Shown: positions 1-12,798, counted from the first letter of the stretch. The stretch is 35,066 bases of DNA from Apostichopus parvimensis (GCA_000934455.1 KN882813.1:85881-120946), one strand, 5' to 3'. Made by a program: numbers and translations. Notes: a model not told the origin generated them from the sequence alone.

Positions 1-765
1 TCGTCTTTTTCTTATTTTTCAGAAAGATCAATTAATTGATTGATTGACTTATTGCATGATACATGCATTACTTTTCCTTAACCACCGTATGCTATGTGAA
101 TTATTGATGATAGTATTTCCAGCTTAAGATATGAATAAATTATTTTACACGGAAATTTAGTACGCATTTCCTTACACACCTGTGATAAGCATAATAAGAC
201 ATAAACACTCAGATTTTGAATACGATTAAGGAAATGTAGTGAGCATATAACAGGACAGCATAGTTCTGTGAGTTATACATTAATTGCAGAGCAAGTAAAT
301 GTATTAAGCATAACTAGACAGCGTACTACTGTTAAATATGAATAAATTTCAAAGCAAACACATGTAGTAAGCATAACATTATGTAATCATTTAATTTTCT
401 GATAATATATGTTAGATAAATGAATTTGATTCTCTGCGATTGGAAACAATACCAAATAATTTGAGTATCCATTGTGACGCAGCCTGTTGGTCCTTGTAAC
501 CGCACCCCACCCGCCCCTCCCCCGCCTCATCTCCTTTCTCTTACCATACAAATGCCCTCAGCACCACATTTGCATGGATGCGGACTAGCTTCTAAGCATA
601 GTGGATGCTCAAAATCAAGAGGACGTTCTTTCCAGAGTATGAATATTAACAACTAACCTTCTAACTTGTCATTGTATCTAGTATAAGCTGTGCCTACAGC
701 CTATACTTTACATGTCATACATTGTTGCACATTGTTATCTATTAATTCCTAATTTTGTGTAAAAG
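1..765. other. AT-rich non-coding stretch
   Basis: I see no gene here. The stretch is AT-rich with short, unrelated open frames. The one short frame from 474 to 656 is proline- and threonine-rich only because it crosses a C-rich patch near 500-540. It has no recognisable domain or exon structure. Confidence 0.6.
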
Positions 766-770
766 TAAGT

Positions 771-817
771 GGCCCTGGCGTTTCGAAGTTAGCAGGATCT
801 TCTTCAGAGGCTGAATG
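771..817 (-). repeat. Dispersed GAAGAAG...TCGAAA repeat motif, copy 1
   Basis: Read on the minus strand, this segment has CAGCCTCTGAAGAAGATCC, a short spacer, and then TCGAAACG. A diverged second copy lies on the same strand at 29795-29835, with matching CAGCCTCT, GAAGAAG and TCGAAA blocks in the same order and at about the same spacing. Two copies 29 kb apart suggest a dispersed repeat, possibly the end of a retroelement. The family is not identified. The blocks resemble the CTGATGA...GAAA boxes of hammerhead ribozymes, but the core base is changed, so catalysis is not claimed. Confidence 0.45.
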
Positions 818-854
818 ACAAGTAACAAAAGGGACAAAATACAAGCACAGAATA

Positions 855-1145
855 CAGACAGGTTAATGAGTCGGGTGAACACAAAGAGATTGATGTAAGA
901 GGATTAGTTGACAAACGGCGGAGAGAAGAGAGAAACCAACAAGGGGGGGGGGGGTAGGAGAGGTAGGAGATAAACTGTAGAAGGACAAAGAGAAGATTAA
1001 GGGAAGAGCGGGACAAAGAGCGGATTAAGGGAAGAGGGTAGGGAATTAACTGCAGAAGGACAAAGACAGGAAAGTGTGGAGAAAAGAGGTGGAAGAGAGC
1101 TAGAAGAAGAGGGGTGACAGGGGGGGGGGGACTAGTGGGGGGAAG
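855..1145. repeat. Purine-rich degenerate tandem repeat with G tracts
   Basis: The plus strand is almost pure A/G. A unit built around GGACAAAGAG followed by GATTAAGGGAAGAG recurs near 983, 1011 and 1057, at about 29-45 bp spacing. Runs of 12 G (943-954) and 11 G (1120-1130) punctuate it. This is low-complexity DNA capable of triplex or quadruplex structure. The short minus-strand frame over it (804-1016) is serine/leucine-rich and is judged to be a by-product of this composition. Confidence 0.65.
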
Positions 1146-4100
1146 AAGAAAGGTTAGTCATGTTTTGACTAATTGCTAAGTAGTCAATTGCTTATTATTC
1201 AATTGCTAATTTTTTCCTAGATTTCGTATGAAACAAGACACTGGAGTTAATCTACATACAGGTCTTGTGTTATTGGAGTAATAAAGACAACCCATCCGCT
1301 TTAACCGCAGAATGTAAAAATATGTCTAATAATTCATTTAAAATTGAAAACAAATTTGTTTACCTAGCCTACAGACCTCACTCAATAATTCGCTTCCTCT
1401 GAGTGGCGCAGCTCGAGAGGCAGATAGGCATAAACTGTTAATATGTCTGTATTACATCTATCTCCCCCCTCATGATAATCCTACCGTATAAAGTCATATT
1501 ACAAAAATGAACGGAATCAATGTAAAAGTAACTCGATATTTCGTACGATTTCTCACTGATTTAATGATTTTCTTCCTTATTTTTTCAGTATAGTCACTGT
1601 TTTCTTCTACTGTGTGTGGGTAAGAATGCTACGGGCTGTATAATATAAGAAATCAGCATATAGCATCCTTTGGGCAACTAGTCGGTGTCTTAATGGCTGT
1701 GATTTCCGGCATTCACCAACGATTTAAAAAACCATATCGTCTTACTAACGATTTGGCTGACTTTTTCCCCAAAGAGGGAAATATTGATTGTCGCTGAGCA
1801 ATTCTCTCGGCCTAGACTCTTTTATAGATTACCCCGAGGCGAACAAATCCCCTCGGCAAGTGTATGAAATATTAAACAAGAACTCAGGACGATATAAAAA
1901 AAATAATAAAAAAAAAAGAGGGGGGAAAAAAAAGACAAAAAGTATTAAACTTAAAAGGAGGGTTTTTCAATTGATTGTCATACTGGCTGATTGGTTGTAG
2001 TAAAGCTCTCAGGCTATAGGATGGTCTACCACTCGACATAGTGAAATTGATGCAACAAAATTGATAGGACTTTCTTCTTCCTTTTTTTAATTTTTTTTTC
2101 GTTCGATTGAATTTTAAACTGATAATCATTTGTTGGTTCGGTCATTATTCAGTGTGTATCTTAAGAGCCTAGGGGGGCCCCCCAAACTTCAGCTTCATAT
2201 GATGAAGAGAAAAAAAAATAGGAGATATTTTAAGAGAAATTCCATAATCCCCCCCAACTACATCCGTAATTGCGAAGACAAAGTGGTGTCAATTGATAAG
2301 TTGTTTGTCAATCACTTCAGACTGTCTTAATGATCCTAGAAAGTAATCGCTTTCAATGACTCTTCGAGACATCTTCAGACCAAATCAAGAGGATAGATAA
2401 ATATATTTTGACGTTGTTGCAAGGAGGTTGTGGGCCTCTGATATTAAGTGAGAGGTTGATTAATTCTATCGGATGAATATCACCAACAAGTAATTTAACA
2501 CTAGTCGCATTTATTTACATTCTTTTTTATAGTTCCTTTCTCTCTTGTCATGGAGGTTTGTAGAGGCGACGTACTTGGATAGAAACCGACGCATTAGTTG
2601 GATGGTTTAGAATCGTTACTGATGTGCGAGCGACCTCATGAACAAGAAAAGGGGGTTTTGCGCCGCAATTATCTGCGGTATCTGACATGAACTGCACCAA
2701 CAACCGCTATGCGCTGTTTAAATTCCAACGGAAAGTTAAACAAGTTAATAACCATATACATTTGGAAATACATTTAAAAAAAATGAACGGACGGATGTTA
2801 TGATGATGTCGGTGGTATGATGATATCAATTGTTAAGAATGGATTCCATATTGTATCAGCGAAAAAAAGGAAAACAAAGGCTGTTTGACATCACAAACAA
2901 TACCTCATTGTTCTTTTCCGAACTAAAATGATCAATTTCAAAATTTCATTTATATCACAGCAACGGAGCAAGATGTATAGAATATGATATATGAAGGTTG
3001 TGTTTCGTTGTACTTACTTTGTACAATATTACGTTCAAGCCTCACTTCCATTTATACGCTTAACAGAAATGATCCATTTTAGTTTTTTAGTTCGTTGGCA
3101 ACAAATAAATAGAACAGTATTTACTTTATTTTCATATGTTTTATAGAGTAATGAATACTTCCTAATTTGGTATTAATTAAACTTGACTGTATCTAATGAA
3201 TATTAATTTCAGCGTCATACATAATAATTGACACAGTTCAATTCAAGTGATGATTCAACGACTGATACTGAAATTCCGTTGGCATGGTGATTGGCAGGTG
3301 GTTTCCATGGTTAACCATTTGGGGCTGTTCATTGGTTGAATCCTTTATTATCGCTTGTGGTTAGTTTGTACCATATAGTAAACCATTTAGTCTTTTACGA
3401 ATTAACTCGTTTAATATATTTCATAAGTCTTTTCTCATAACGCCAGTGGCGAATCGCTTCAAGATACTATAAAAAAAAAAGAAAAGTGGTGGTTATTTTT
3501 TACTTTCCAAGAATTCAATAAATTCACATTTTTGTCACAAGTTTGAAATTTATCTCTGTAAAGGAAGTCAAAAGTACACATAAGTCGGTTCCGGATGGAT
3601 TTAATGTACCGATAGAAATAAAGTTTGAATCCTTTAAAAGTAAATTTATGTTCCAAGTTTGTTTATCAATATCATTTTGAAAAATGAGTTATGCAGATTT
3701 CATTATCAGGTTAAGAAGTTCTCTGTTGAGAAAATAACAAAAAAATGTGACAAATTGGAACGATGCAAATACAAAACAATGGAGAATATTTCCTGCCAGA
3801 TTTGATACCGATAAAATAGGTATTTAATGAAGCCAAATGTAAATTATTCACATTCTAAGATTTCAAGCTGATTATGAACTTATTCCTAATATTTGAGAAA
3901 TAATTCCAGCACCAAAGGAAACATTTTACACTTTTTAGTAGTATAAGAAATAACGGCAACTTGACTGGGATGTTATAAACAAATTAGAAATTTTGAGGTG
4001 AATGGTTCGAAATATTATTCTAGCCAACAAAAACTATTTGCTTTTTCAGCAAATTCACTTTTGTTTAATAAAAAATTTACACAAAAGAAATATGGAAAAC

Positions 4101-4204
4101 ACTCGTTCTTGAAATAACTTGCAGCATTTTAATATAGAAGAACCAAGTTTCAAGTAATCATGTATAATATATCGCTTCGTTCTTTCCAATTTAACACTCT
4201 TATG
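1146..4204. other. AT-rich non-coding stretch
   Basis: I recognise no gene, RNA or transposon. Short open frames at 1788-2000, 1884-2129, 2130-2330 and 3459-3656 are lysine- or phenylalanine-rich translations of A or T runs and lack domain features. A slightly GC-richer patch at 2540-2720 has stops in every frame I checked. Confidence 0.55.
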
Positions 4205-4500
4205 GGTTTAGTGTTCATATATAAGTGTTTTCTGCAACAGCAATGTTCATGTAAATTCTTTCAGCAACAACAATGTTCATATTAATTGCTTCTACAACAG
4301 TAGTGTTCATATATAAGTTCTTTCTGCAACAGCAATGTTCATGTAAATTCTTTCTGCAACAACAATGTTCCTATTACTTGTTTCTACAACAGTAGTGTTC
4401 ATATACAAGTTCTTTCTGCAACAGCAAAATGTTCATATAAATTTTTTCTGCAACAACAATGTTCCTGTAAATTCCTTCTCAAACATCAATATTTGTAAAC
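4205..4500. repeat. 30-32 bp minisatellite with three-unit higher-order period
   Basis: Units of the form TCTGCAACAGCAATGTTC plus an AT-rich spacer recur with CAACA anchors at 4235, 4265, 4295, 4327, 4357, 4387, 4419 and 4451. The spacing is 30, 30, 32, 30, 30, 32, 32. Variants alternate as CAACAG-CAATG, CAACAA-CAATG, CAACAG-TAGTG. This gives a 92 bp three-unit higher-order repeat seen twice (4235 to 4327 to 4419). Degenerate units trail on towards about 4680, where TTTCT...CAATG remnants remain. No coding function is proposed. Confidence 0.85.
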
Positions 4501-4700
4501 ATTCCTTCTAAATCAGCGATGTTTTTGGGCTCTTGTCAACAAGAAATATTCCAATGCATACATTTCGAAAACAATTACAAGCAATATTCCTAAAGTTTCT
4601 TTCTAACGCAATGGTCCTAATGCATTGTATCTGCCATATCAATGTTCTTAAACTTACTTTCTTTCTGAAATATCAATGGCCTTTTACCCTTTTTCTAAGC

Positions 4701-5737
4701 GGCGAATAGTATAGAAACATGTTAACTGTCAATAAGTTTTGCCAACGGAAATTCAATTAACAATTAATTTTCTTTTCAAGACGGGGGAAAAACCCATTAG
4801 TAATGCTTATTCACGTCCCTACGCTGCTATCCCGGAAGTGAGATAAGAGACTGACTTGCAGCATCAGCTCGAATCAGAAATCGAGTATTACATGATTGGT
4901 ATATAAACTATGGCTCCTTTAACCAAGACAAAATATACACACGCCTTTAGTTTGTTAAAAAAATCGAAGAAATATACACAACTTCACGATTTGGTTAACG
5001 GCGAAGTATTAAATTTCAAGACGGTTCGTGTGAGAACCTATTTTAACCCGCGTGTGTATTAACATCATGTCGAATTCATTGGGGCGTTGAACGGAAACAT
5101 GGGTTTACGCAACGCGTGAGTGCAAATTAAAATGAACGAGCAGTTATTAGCCAACATTTATCCAGGGGAAACCGTGCAAATTACCTCTAGAATGGGGAAA
5201 AAACATAACTTAAATGGATTAATAAAAACACCCAAAGGATTTGCTTTACTCACTGGTTGATCGAGAACAGAATAATTTTGTCAATTGAATCATAATAATA
5301 ATGGCGTATCGTAGACTTTACATTGTTTGGAAATGTTAACAATTGTTTTACTAGGGTTGAATGACAGATGCATTTTTTATCAGTGTCATGGATAATGGTC
5401 TCAACGGCAGATTTGAAAGCAATATTTAGTGTTGCATATAATACTTACACACACGTACATAAAGAAAATGCAGGAAGCACAATTAACGAAAGGTGGGAAT
5501 TATTTTAATAAAACATAATAATATCCTGTGTTCCGAGATATTTTTGAAAAAAAAGAAAATAAAAACGGCACAGATGGAAACGAATGAAACAACAGAAAAA
5601 CATTTACCCATAACGTTCGCACAAGCAGATTTAAACCTAGAAGAAATACTAAACTTCAGCAATATTAGCAAAATGTCATATCCAGGGTAGTACTTTCTCT
5701 TAGCTATTAGTTTACACCAATATCGAAACTCTGAATC
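4701..5737. other. Non-coding stretch apart from the possible frame remnant
   Basis: Outside the broken frame at 4910-5260 I see nothing identifiable. Overlapping short frames on both strands at 5483-5690 read through A/T-rich DNA and have no domain signature. Confidence 0.45.
4910..5260 (+). pseudogene. Same-frame open segments broken by two stops (speculative)
   Basis: An ATG at 4910 opens a 50-residue basic reading frame that stops at 5060-5062. The same frame resumes, meets a second stop near 5112, and continues from an ATG at 5132 through 42 residues to a stop at 5258-5260. Both segments have mixed, protein-like composition (for example NIYPGETVQITSRMGKKHN), unlike the lysine/phenylalanine-rich translations nearby. 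I do not recognise any family. It could be a decayed gene or retrocopy, or chance open frames in a slightly less AT-rich patch. Confidence is low. Confidence 0.15.
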
Positions 5738-5815
5738 TTTCTGTCTGTATGTCTGTATGTCTATATGTCTGTATGTCTGTATGTCTGTATGTCTGTATGT
5801 CTGTCTGTCTGTCTG
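5738..5815. repeat. GTCT/GTAT tetranucleotide microsatellite
   Basis: Interrupted alternating repeats of GTCTGTAT run for about 78 bp and end in pure GTCT units. Confidence 0.9.
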
Positions 5816-5900
5816 ACTTTGTAGCTCTCTAGTACGTTATTATCTGACAGTCAGTTTGCTCATATTAACAAATAAACAAAAGCAGATAAAGAAGAAAAAT

Positions 5901-5912
5901 GGGGGGGGGGGG
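5901..5912. repeat. G12 homopolymer tract
   Basis: Twelve consecutive G on the plus strand. It is one of at least eight G or C runs of nine or more bases in the window. Confidence 0.9.
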
Positions 5913-5994
5913 AGAGGAAGGAGCCAAAACGCCAACCAGATGCTTGAGTTTCATTTGATAAACGCACATTTATATCACGTGTCAGTAATAGCGA

Positions 5995-6002
5995 TGACGT
6001 CA
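5995..6002. promoter_or_regulatory. Consensus CRE-like palindrome
   Basis: TGACGTCA is the consensus cAMP-response element bound by CREB/ATF factors. The match is perfect, but an 8-bp site is expected by chance about once in two windows this size. No promoter is recognised beside it. Confidence 0.25.
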
Positions 6003-6562
6003 TGAAATAATTTCCCGGCGCTGATTGTCTATCCTTGCTCGTTAATCTCAATGATATACATCACGTTGGGTGAACTCTTGCCACCCCTCGTATTACAATG
6101 TAAGTATAAGAAGATACATGGCTGTATTTATGCGCACTAGCATAGAGGTATGTTAAAACAAAATATCATCGCTAGACCACACGTTAGTTTGCACTATGAG
6201 ATACTGAGGGTAGTATGAGCTATATGTATACGATTTGATTTGGTCATATAGAAAAATATAGCCCGGTCATTTTGTTCACATTTTATCGTATTATTGTTGT
6301 TAAGGTTATTGTCTTATTGTGTTATTGTTTTTTGTTATTGTTAAAGAAACGTAAGACCAGCGCATGACTCACTCTTGAACCGTTATTCTTTAACCGGGAA
6401 AATCTCAATTATTATTGGAATAATTTAAGTGAAAAAATATATTAGTATCATGTTATCTTATTCGCACAAATCAAATTGAACTTGTAAACCAAATACTTGT
6501 ACGTGTTTATTTAATACGTTAGAGGACATTAGCCAAAGGTTACGGTATATTAATTATGATAA

Positions 6563-6645
6563 TTAAGTAAGTAAGTAAGTAAAACTTTATTGCTCCAAAT
6601 AAGGAAATTAGTGTCTCGCACATAAAAGTTCAAAACAGTACAAAA
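6563..6645 (-). mobile_element. Probable 3' end of a non-LTR retroelement or SINE
   Basis: On the minus strand an AATAAAG polyadenylation-like signal (plus 6584-6591) is followed directly by a short tetranucleotide tail of TTAC units (plus 6563-6581). Many non-LTR retrotransposons and their SINEs end this way, in a short tandem tail rather than poly(A). The body would extend to higher coordinates, but I recognise no coding remnant there, so it is probably a severely 5'-truncated copy. No target duplication was identified. Confidence 0.45.
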
Positions 6646-6647
6646 AT

Positions 6648-6710
6648 AGGTTTATTGATCTTATTGATCAAATTGATAAAAAGGTTTATTGATCTTATTG
6701 ATAATAAAAA
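6648..6710. repeat. 33-bp tandem duplication
   Basis: A segment beginning AGGTTTATTGATCTTATTGAT appears at 6648 and again at 6681 in direct orientation, with small differences at the end of the second copy. It adjoins the inner side of the presumed retroelement tail. Confidence 0.75.
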
Positions 6711-9700
6711 CGCTGAATATACTGCAGCATGGTAGCAATACATTAATGTAAATTTATAACTCGTTTTTTTAAGGAGAAAGTTTGAAAAATAATACTTCCC
6801 TTTTGTTCAAGTTAAAACCTACTATGATTGTTGAAATTAAAAAAAAATCAATTCTCCTGTAAATTGAACAGAATGATAAAACGTGCTACATAAAAATATC
6901 GAATAAAAATATTTAAAAAATGGACACGAACTGGCTAAATATGAGTCGAGATTATATCAACAATAACAATAACTAATACAGATAACTAAACATCTCTTCA
7001 GAAACACATTTTGCTTGAAACTTTTGTGAAATATATGGATAAAAGAGCCAATTAATAATTTGCAGAATTTTTGAGAAAGAAACAATACTCTTGTAGCATA
7101 TTATTCTCATTTTAATTGATCTAATTAATTTGTTTTAAAATCCCTGAATTTTGGTAAAGTATCTTGATTTGTGAAAAGATTCACGTGGCACCATCTATTA
7201 CACAAATATGTATTACAGGTACTTATTTTCTTTCTAATTTGTCTTCTGTTTCAAAGCCGGTTTCTGTGAACCCGTTTAATATTTTCTGAACTTTTTTTTT
7301 ATTAAGATGTACGCAATTTAGGTATAAAATATAGCCCTGATTATACCTTTCTACTATTGGCTTCAACACACAAGTGATATATATAGATGAGTAACTGTGG
7401 TAAACATTAGAAAATTCGAATATAAAGATATACCACGGCTTTCATTAAGTTGGTAAACTTCTCATGGGGAGAAGATGCAATTAATAAATTCATTATGGGC
7501 ATCAATAACGTTTAAAATCTCGACCTGTATAACGAACAAACATGTGTCCATCGTATCTGCTTGAAATAAATTCAATTTTAAAGATTAAATAGTCCTTTTT
7601 TTTGGTATGATAAGTGATGGATGAGTTGAAACATATACTCCTCTTGTGAACCGGTTGGGAATATTCAAAAAAGCAGTTTGAAACTAATAACGAGCAGGAA
7701 GTGTAGCCAAGTAAAGCAAACTTACTTCGTTGGGTGATATCATTCTACTGGGAGTAATCGAATTTACATTTATCTGGTTTCAAATAACGTCCAATTTTTG
7801 AATTAATATCTGATAAAGATTAGAGACTTGGTATTATATATAACGTATACAGGTTGTATGAGTGGATTTTACTCCATTTAGAAGCTGAAATGTGCGTCTG
7901 TCGAGCAAACAAACACAGTATACTATACCTCAGCAAGGAATATATCAAGATAAATCTTCTCTTTAATTATGGATGAAAAATATCGGCGTAAGAAAATTAT
8001 AATTGGTTATGAGCAAAGTCGAAGAGAGGAATATGAAATTACTGCATGAAAATTATGGATTTATTTTATAATATAGATGAGAAAACGAGGTTATTAATGG
8101 TTTTGACAAATTTTAAAGTATAAAAGGCACCACTGGTTTAGGTATGGTAGATATGCCCAAAGTTTGATTATTTCTGAAATCCAGTAAAAGATACTTTATT
8201 TTAATAAACACAATTCGTCGACAAGGCAGAACAAGAGTAGATTTTTTTTCTATAACGGTAGTTTATATACTATGACATATAACTACTATGCTCTCAATAT
8301 TGATTTTAATAACGAAGATGATGTATGTGAAATAGTAAAAAAAAAATAGACGAAAAAGAGACATTTGTATATAGCACCCTACTGTTTTGTTTTATGGCTT
8401 AAGAAAAAATATCTATGCAAGTTATGTGTATTATAATATAAAAACAAAATGCATTCGCTTTGGAAATAACAACAAAAAATTGTAATGAATTTTGGTAAAG
8501 AACTGCATACTTCTTTTAGATCTTGATATATCAATATATTTCAATAACTGAATCAGTTGGTTGGTATATGGAAATTGTGAAATTTGTCCTTCATTTACTC
8601 AACTCCCTGGTGTGTGAAACGACTTTGTATTTTGACAGTTAGAGACTTGAAGAAGATCTACTGGACTGACGTATCAAAATGTTCGATAGCTAAATATAGA
8701 AATTGATAATAATAAATAAAGTAATAATAATAAATTAATAAAGAAAGCTAACTGGTCGGATGCCTGAGAGAAATGTTTTGATATGGCGAAAGATTAAAAA
8801 AAAAAAAACTTGGAAAAATTTAAGAAAGTTTGTTCCTTATTTTCGTCGCATCATTTTCTTTATCCAGTGAAATTCACTCAAACCAAGGTCTGTGAAAAAT
8901 TTTAATTTCCTGTATTGAGGTAATTTCTTAATGTTGTTTTACTTTTAACACCTGCTAAATACAGTAGCCGTAGCGACGGTGATTAATCAACATATGCTCA
9001 CATGATATGAGTACAAATAACAAACTTGTTTTATTTGTTCAGACGGATATAAGCCAAAATGAGAATAAATCATAAGTTGTTTGAACAGGCTAGGCATGCA
9101 TAAACATTACCAGGGTTGCTAATCATCAAATCATATAAATTGTTTTCTTTTGTGACAGCTCTATAAGCTAGCCTGGATGCACATGAACAAGGTTTAATCT
9201 TTATAATCTTTACGAATAAACCCCAAAATATCGCAAACACCTTAAACTGTTAGCACTATATATACGTAGCTCAAAAGAGCCAGTCAAAAGTTTTAGTTAA
9301 ACGTTGAGTGTCCAAGGAGAGATTTTAGAAGAATTTTTTAAAAATAATCTTCGAAGCGTTTTAGGCCTTGTTAGATTTATCAATAATCTTATGTTATTTC
9401 TCATTAATCTAAAAAGACGATTTTGAATTCGAACAAAATATGAACTAAATTTAATTGTAACTTGTATAAACTTAGTCATGTTATTATGAAGGATTTGGGT
9501 GATATTATCGGATACAAAACATATGAAAAAATTATTTTGTTTTATGACATTTCATGCATGACTAATAGTTAATCTTAGTAACCGAATCTTATACAAAACT
9601 AAAATTTTACACATCATCAATTTTTTTTTTAAAGTTTCCAAGAGCAATCAATATACGGGTATATAGAGATATATTTCGGTAGATAAAATGCACAACCTAA

Positions 9701-10121
9701 GAAATATATAAAACGAAAGATAGATTGGTATAAGGGCTATAATTGTATGGGATGGTTACCCTTCCTAAATATAACTGAATAATATGGTTAAACCATAAAC
9801 AAGGTACACCACGGAGGACATTGATAGGTTCACGAGGGCCCTCTGGTACCACAGCAGGGTACCAGGACACACTTGTCTTTTCAAATAAAAATACCCAGCG
9901 TCATACGGCAGGTGCTGGTTAGCTGATGGCATGTTTTTCTTTGAAGATGAAAACATTTCCCAACTATTTCCTTTTCCACCGTATTTTCCTATTGGCTACC
10001 TACTTGATGCAAACATGGTTACCCTTGGAGCATGCAAAATACCAGTTACGAACTTCAAAGCATTTATATCAACGACTGGTATGTAGCCCTAGAGCGCACC
10101 AATACCAGGCAACAGAACCTG
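6711..10121. other. AT-rich non-coding stretch
   Basis: I see no gene over about 3.4 kb. The sequence is strongly AT-rich with many short A or T runs. Two minus-strand frames of 60-63 codons (9297-9479 and 9765-9956) have no start context, domain or splice-site support. A somewhat GC-richer patch at about 9820-10140, with repeated TACCAG words, may be an unidentified old repeat. Confidence 0.5.
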
Positions 10122-10134
10122 TGAACTTTGACCA
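10122..10134. promoter_or_regulatory. DR1-like nuclear receptor motif (variant)
   Basis: TGAACTTTGACCA reads on the other strand as TGGTCA-A-AGTTCA. These are two hexamer half-sites in direct repeat with one spacer base, the arrangement bound by HNF4, RXR and COUP-type receptors. It is a motif match only. It would lie in the presumed first intron of sim. Confidence 0.25.
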
Positions 10135-12753
10135 GTAGTTCTTATTGGTTGGATTTGTCTCGAAGCGAGTAGACGAATATGTCGAGAATGTTTGCCAGGT
10201 TTATAAATAGAAAGAATGTAACTTGGATGTATTCAATTTTATATTGTAATTGCCTTTTATATGAAACTTAATCAAATTAATATTACAAATGAAATTAGTC
10301 ATTTTACTTAGGACCTTAGTTTCCAAGCAAATTGTTTCTTTTTATCTGCCGTGAAATTCACTTTAAATTTGAGTCAATATCAACAAGTAATTTGCATATT
10401 ATAAATACATATTACCAACGACTGATGTTTTAGCTTTTCGGGAATACCATTTCCATTGGATCCAACCGTCTCCTCGTCGTATTGTTTATTGAAGCAAATT
10501 AATTAAACTTAACCTTTTGTTTTTGTTGTTTATTTTAATTTTTTTATATAATATTTTTTATCTGCGGTTTGTTTCTCTGCTTCTCATTGGTTGTTTTCTT
10601 TTCTTTTTTTCTGTCTTAAAATGTCCAAGCAAGCTTCGGATGGTTTCAAATTATTCATATCACTTTTTTTTGTACAATTTCATCGTGAAAATAATTCATT
10701 TACATGTTTAGATTATTCGTTAACATTGAATGTTTTGTATATATGTTAAATATTTGCTATCAATTCAGTGGGTAACTGTCTTTGTACTAGATGTGAAAGC
10801 AAAAAAAACGTATTTCAACATTTCAAAACAGCCGAAGGTATGTGTCCATCCAATTAGGACGACAAAATAAACAAAATATGCAAATAATCTTTAGGGATAA
10901 AAAACAAAACAAAAACATTACCCCATCGAAGAAGTCAATGCCTTGCCAAGTGACCTTTGAGACCCGTATGGTAACCTCTGTGGCGTTAATAACATGGGTG
11001 AAAAAATTCAAAGATGTTTCTTTCTTCAAGGTTTTAACCCGAATTTAAAACTCATTATTCATATTACCAATTGTCCGGAACGAACGGGCATTCAATTTCA
11101 GATGATGTATTCTTCTAGAAATTTAAGGAAAACAGGGTGTGGAAAGTTCCCTCAGTCTCTGGTTAATTTGTTAGAAGTGATATGCGTTCTCCAATGAGCG
11201 GTTGATTTCAGGAATATATTCCGTAACCTTAACTCACCTTTTGTGTGTGTGTGTGTTTGTGTGTTTCCCAGCTCCTTAGCTTTTGAGATATTTTCTCGGT
11301 CATTTTGAGGTATTTATTATTCACAGATATTGATTTAGATAGTCCAACGATGTGATTATGGTCACTCTTCTGACTCTCTGATTCAACACCAATTATTGAA
11401 AGATGACAGAAAATGTTTCTTTTGTTTTTATGATCGCGCCCCATTGTTCTGTGACATGTGAATGTTTGCTGTCTTGCCGTTCATTGTTCATTGAAGTCTA
11501 TTCTAGTTCTAGTATAAGATGATCTCTTTATTGTCACGTATCTCAGTAATTGTAGCATATATCGAAGTAACAGTATTATTAAAAAGCAAAATTCTCCACA
11601 AAACGTTTGTATGGAATAATATCAAAGGTTAGAACACACAAATTAGTATAATGTTATTATACCTCTTTTCATTAATTTATTAAATTTTTATATTATATTC
11701 TTTACATTATATATAATATATTCGGAAAATGAAAAGAACTAAAAAGGGGCAAAAAGTGGTCATGCATATATATGGTATAATTGTTGTTTTTTGATCGTAC
11801 AAGTTAGTGTCATTTTACGAAATATTATCCTTGGAATGGAATCTGCATGGTGTCCTTTTGAACATCGAAACTGTATTTTGTTTAGGGACATGTCAACCAT
11901 TACATATTTTCGTGAATGGGTTTTGATAAAAGCCAGATTTTTTGGGGGCAAGAATAAATCAAACTAGTGTTTTTATCTCCTTCAAGACCTTTGTGCCTCC
12001 TCTTCTTTTTAAAAAAAATCATATTTTGAGGCGACTAGTCTACTGACGACAAACCACTTTTAAAGCGATATCGCGAATTTAGAAATCAAATTAATGCAAA
12101 CCCACACTGATAAGATAAAATAGATTTTAGCATAGTCGATGACCATAAAATAAAGATTTCACAGGTCCATCAAAACATGCACGTTTTATTAAAATACAAA
12201 AATATCAATAGATTCAAACAACTTCACAAATATCAATTACTTTTATGTTAGTATATCACTTTAAGGGAATTTCTAATCTCGTCGCCGTTTGACAAAGTGA
12301 TTCATATATATATATTTTTTTTTACAATTTAATATAAATTTCATCCGTCATAAGAAGACGTATATATCGGTAAGCTAAATGATTAAGAAATACTAAAATT
12401 TGAAACTTGGAATGGAAGTCTGTATTTATGTTCTATATATTCATTTCTTTTTTCTTTTCGTCTGTATTATTTATTATCCGTCTAAATATATTTTTAATAG
12501 CTTGAAGATAGAGAGCCATTATCATCTTGTCTTTCGTTACACCGTATTCACTATATCGATGTTTTATTTACTCAACCCCCACTCCTCATCCAATATAGGG
12601 TATATCGTAGACAACACAATGTACTTCTGCGCAAAATTAAAGTAAACAGTCGAACACTTAAAGACAATAAAACAACAAAGCATATATATTACATTCATTC
12701 CTCAATGTTACAAATCATTCCATTTATGACAGTTTATACGTTACTGATATCAT
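10135..12753. other. AT-rich non-coding stretch
   Basis: I recognise no gene. Mutually overlapping short frames on both strands at 10823-11197 are shadows of one another with no family features. Near 11520 a minus-strand AATAAAGAGATCATC sequence could be an old polyadenylation or retroelement end, but nothing nearby supports it. Confidence 0.5.
11241..11265. repeat. GT dinucleotide microsatellite
   Basis: An interrupted run of GT units about 25 bp long. Confidence 0.85.
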
Positions 12754-12798
12754 GTGTCTGTCTGTCTGTCTGTCTATCTGTCTGTTTGTCTGATTGTC
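12754..12798. repeat. GTCT tetranucleotide microsatellite
   Basis: About 45 bp of GTCT units with single-base variants. It is the same motif family as the arrays at 5738 and 18665. Confidence 0.9.

Noticed and set aside
771..817. Active hammerhead ribozyme
   Set aside because: The required CTGATGA core is CTGAAGA here, and no clear stem III or cleavage-site triplet can be drawn.
3440..3456. CAGTGGCGAATCGC as a second hAT terminus
   Set aside because: It resembles the MITE end for eight bases only, and no matching inverted end or target duplication was found nearby.
4205..4500. Regularly spaced 30-bp repeats as a CRISPR array
   Set aside because: There are no unique spacers, since the whole unit repeats, and all other evidence points to animal nuclear DNA.
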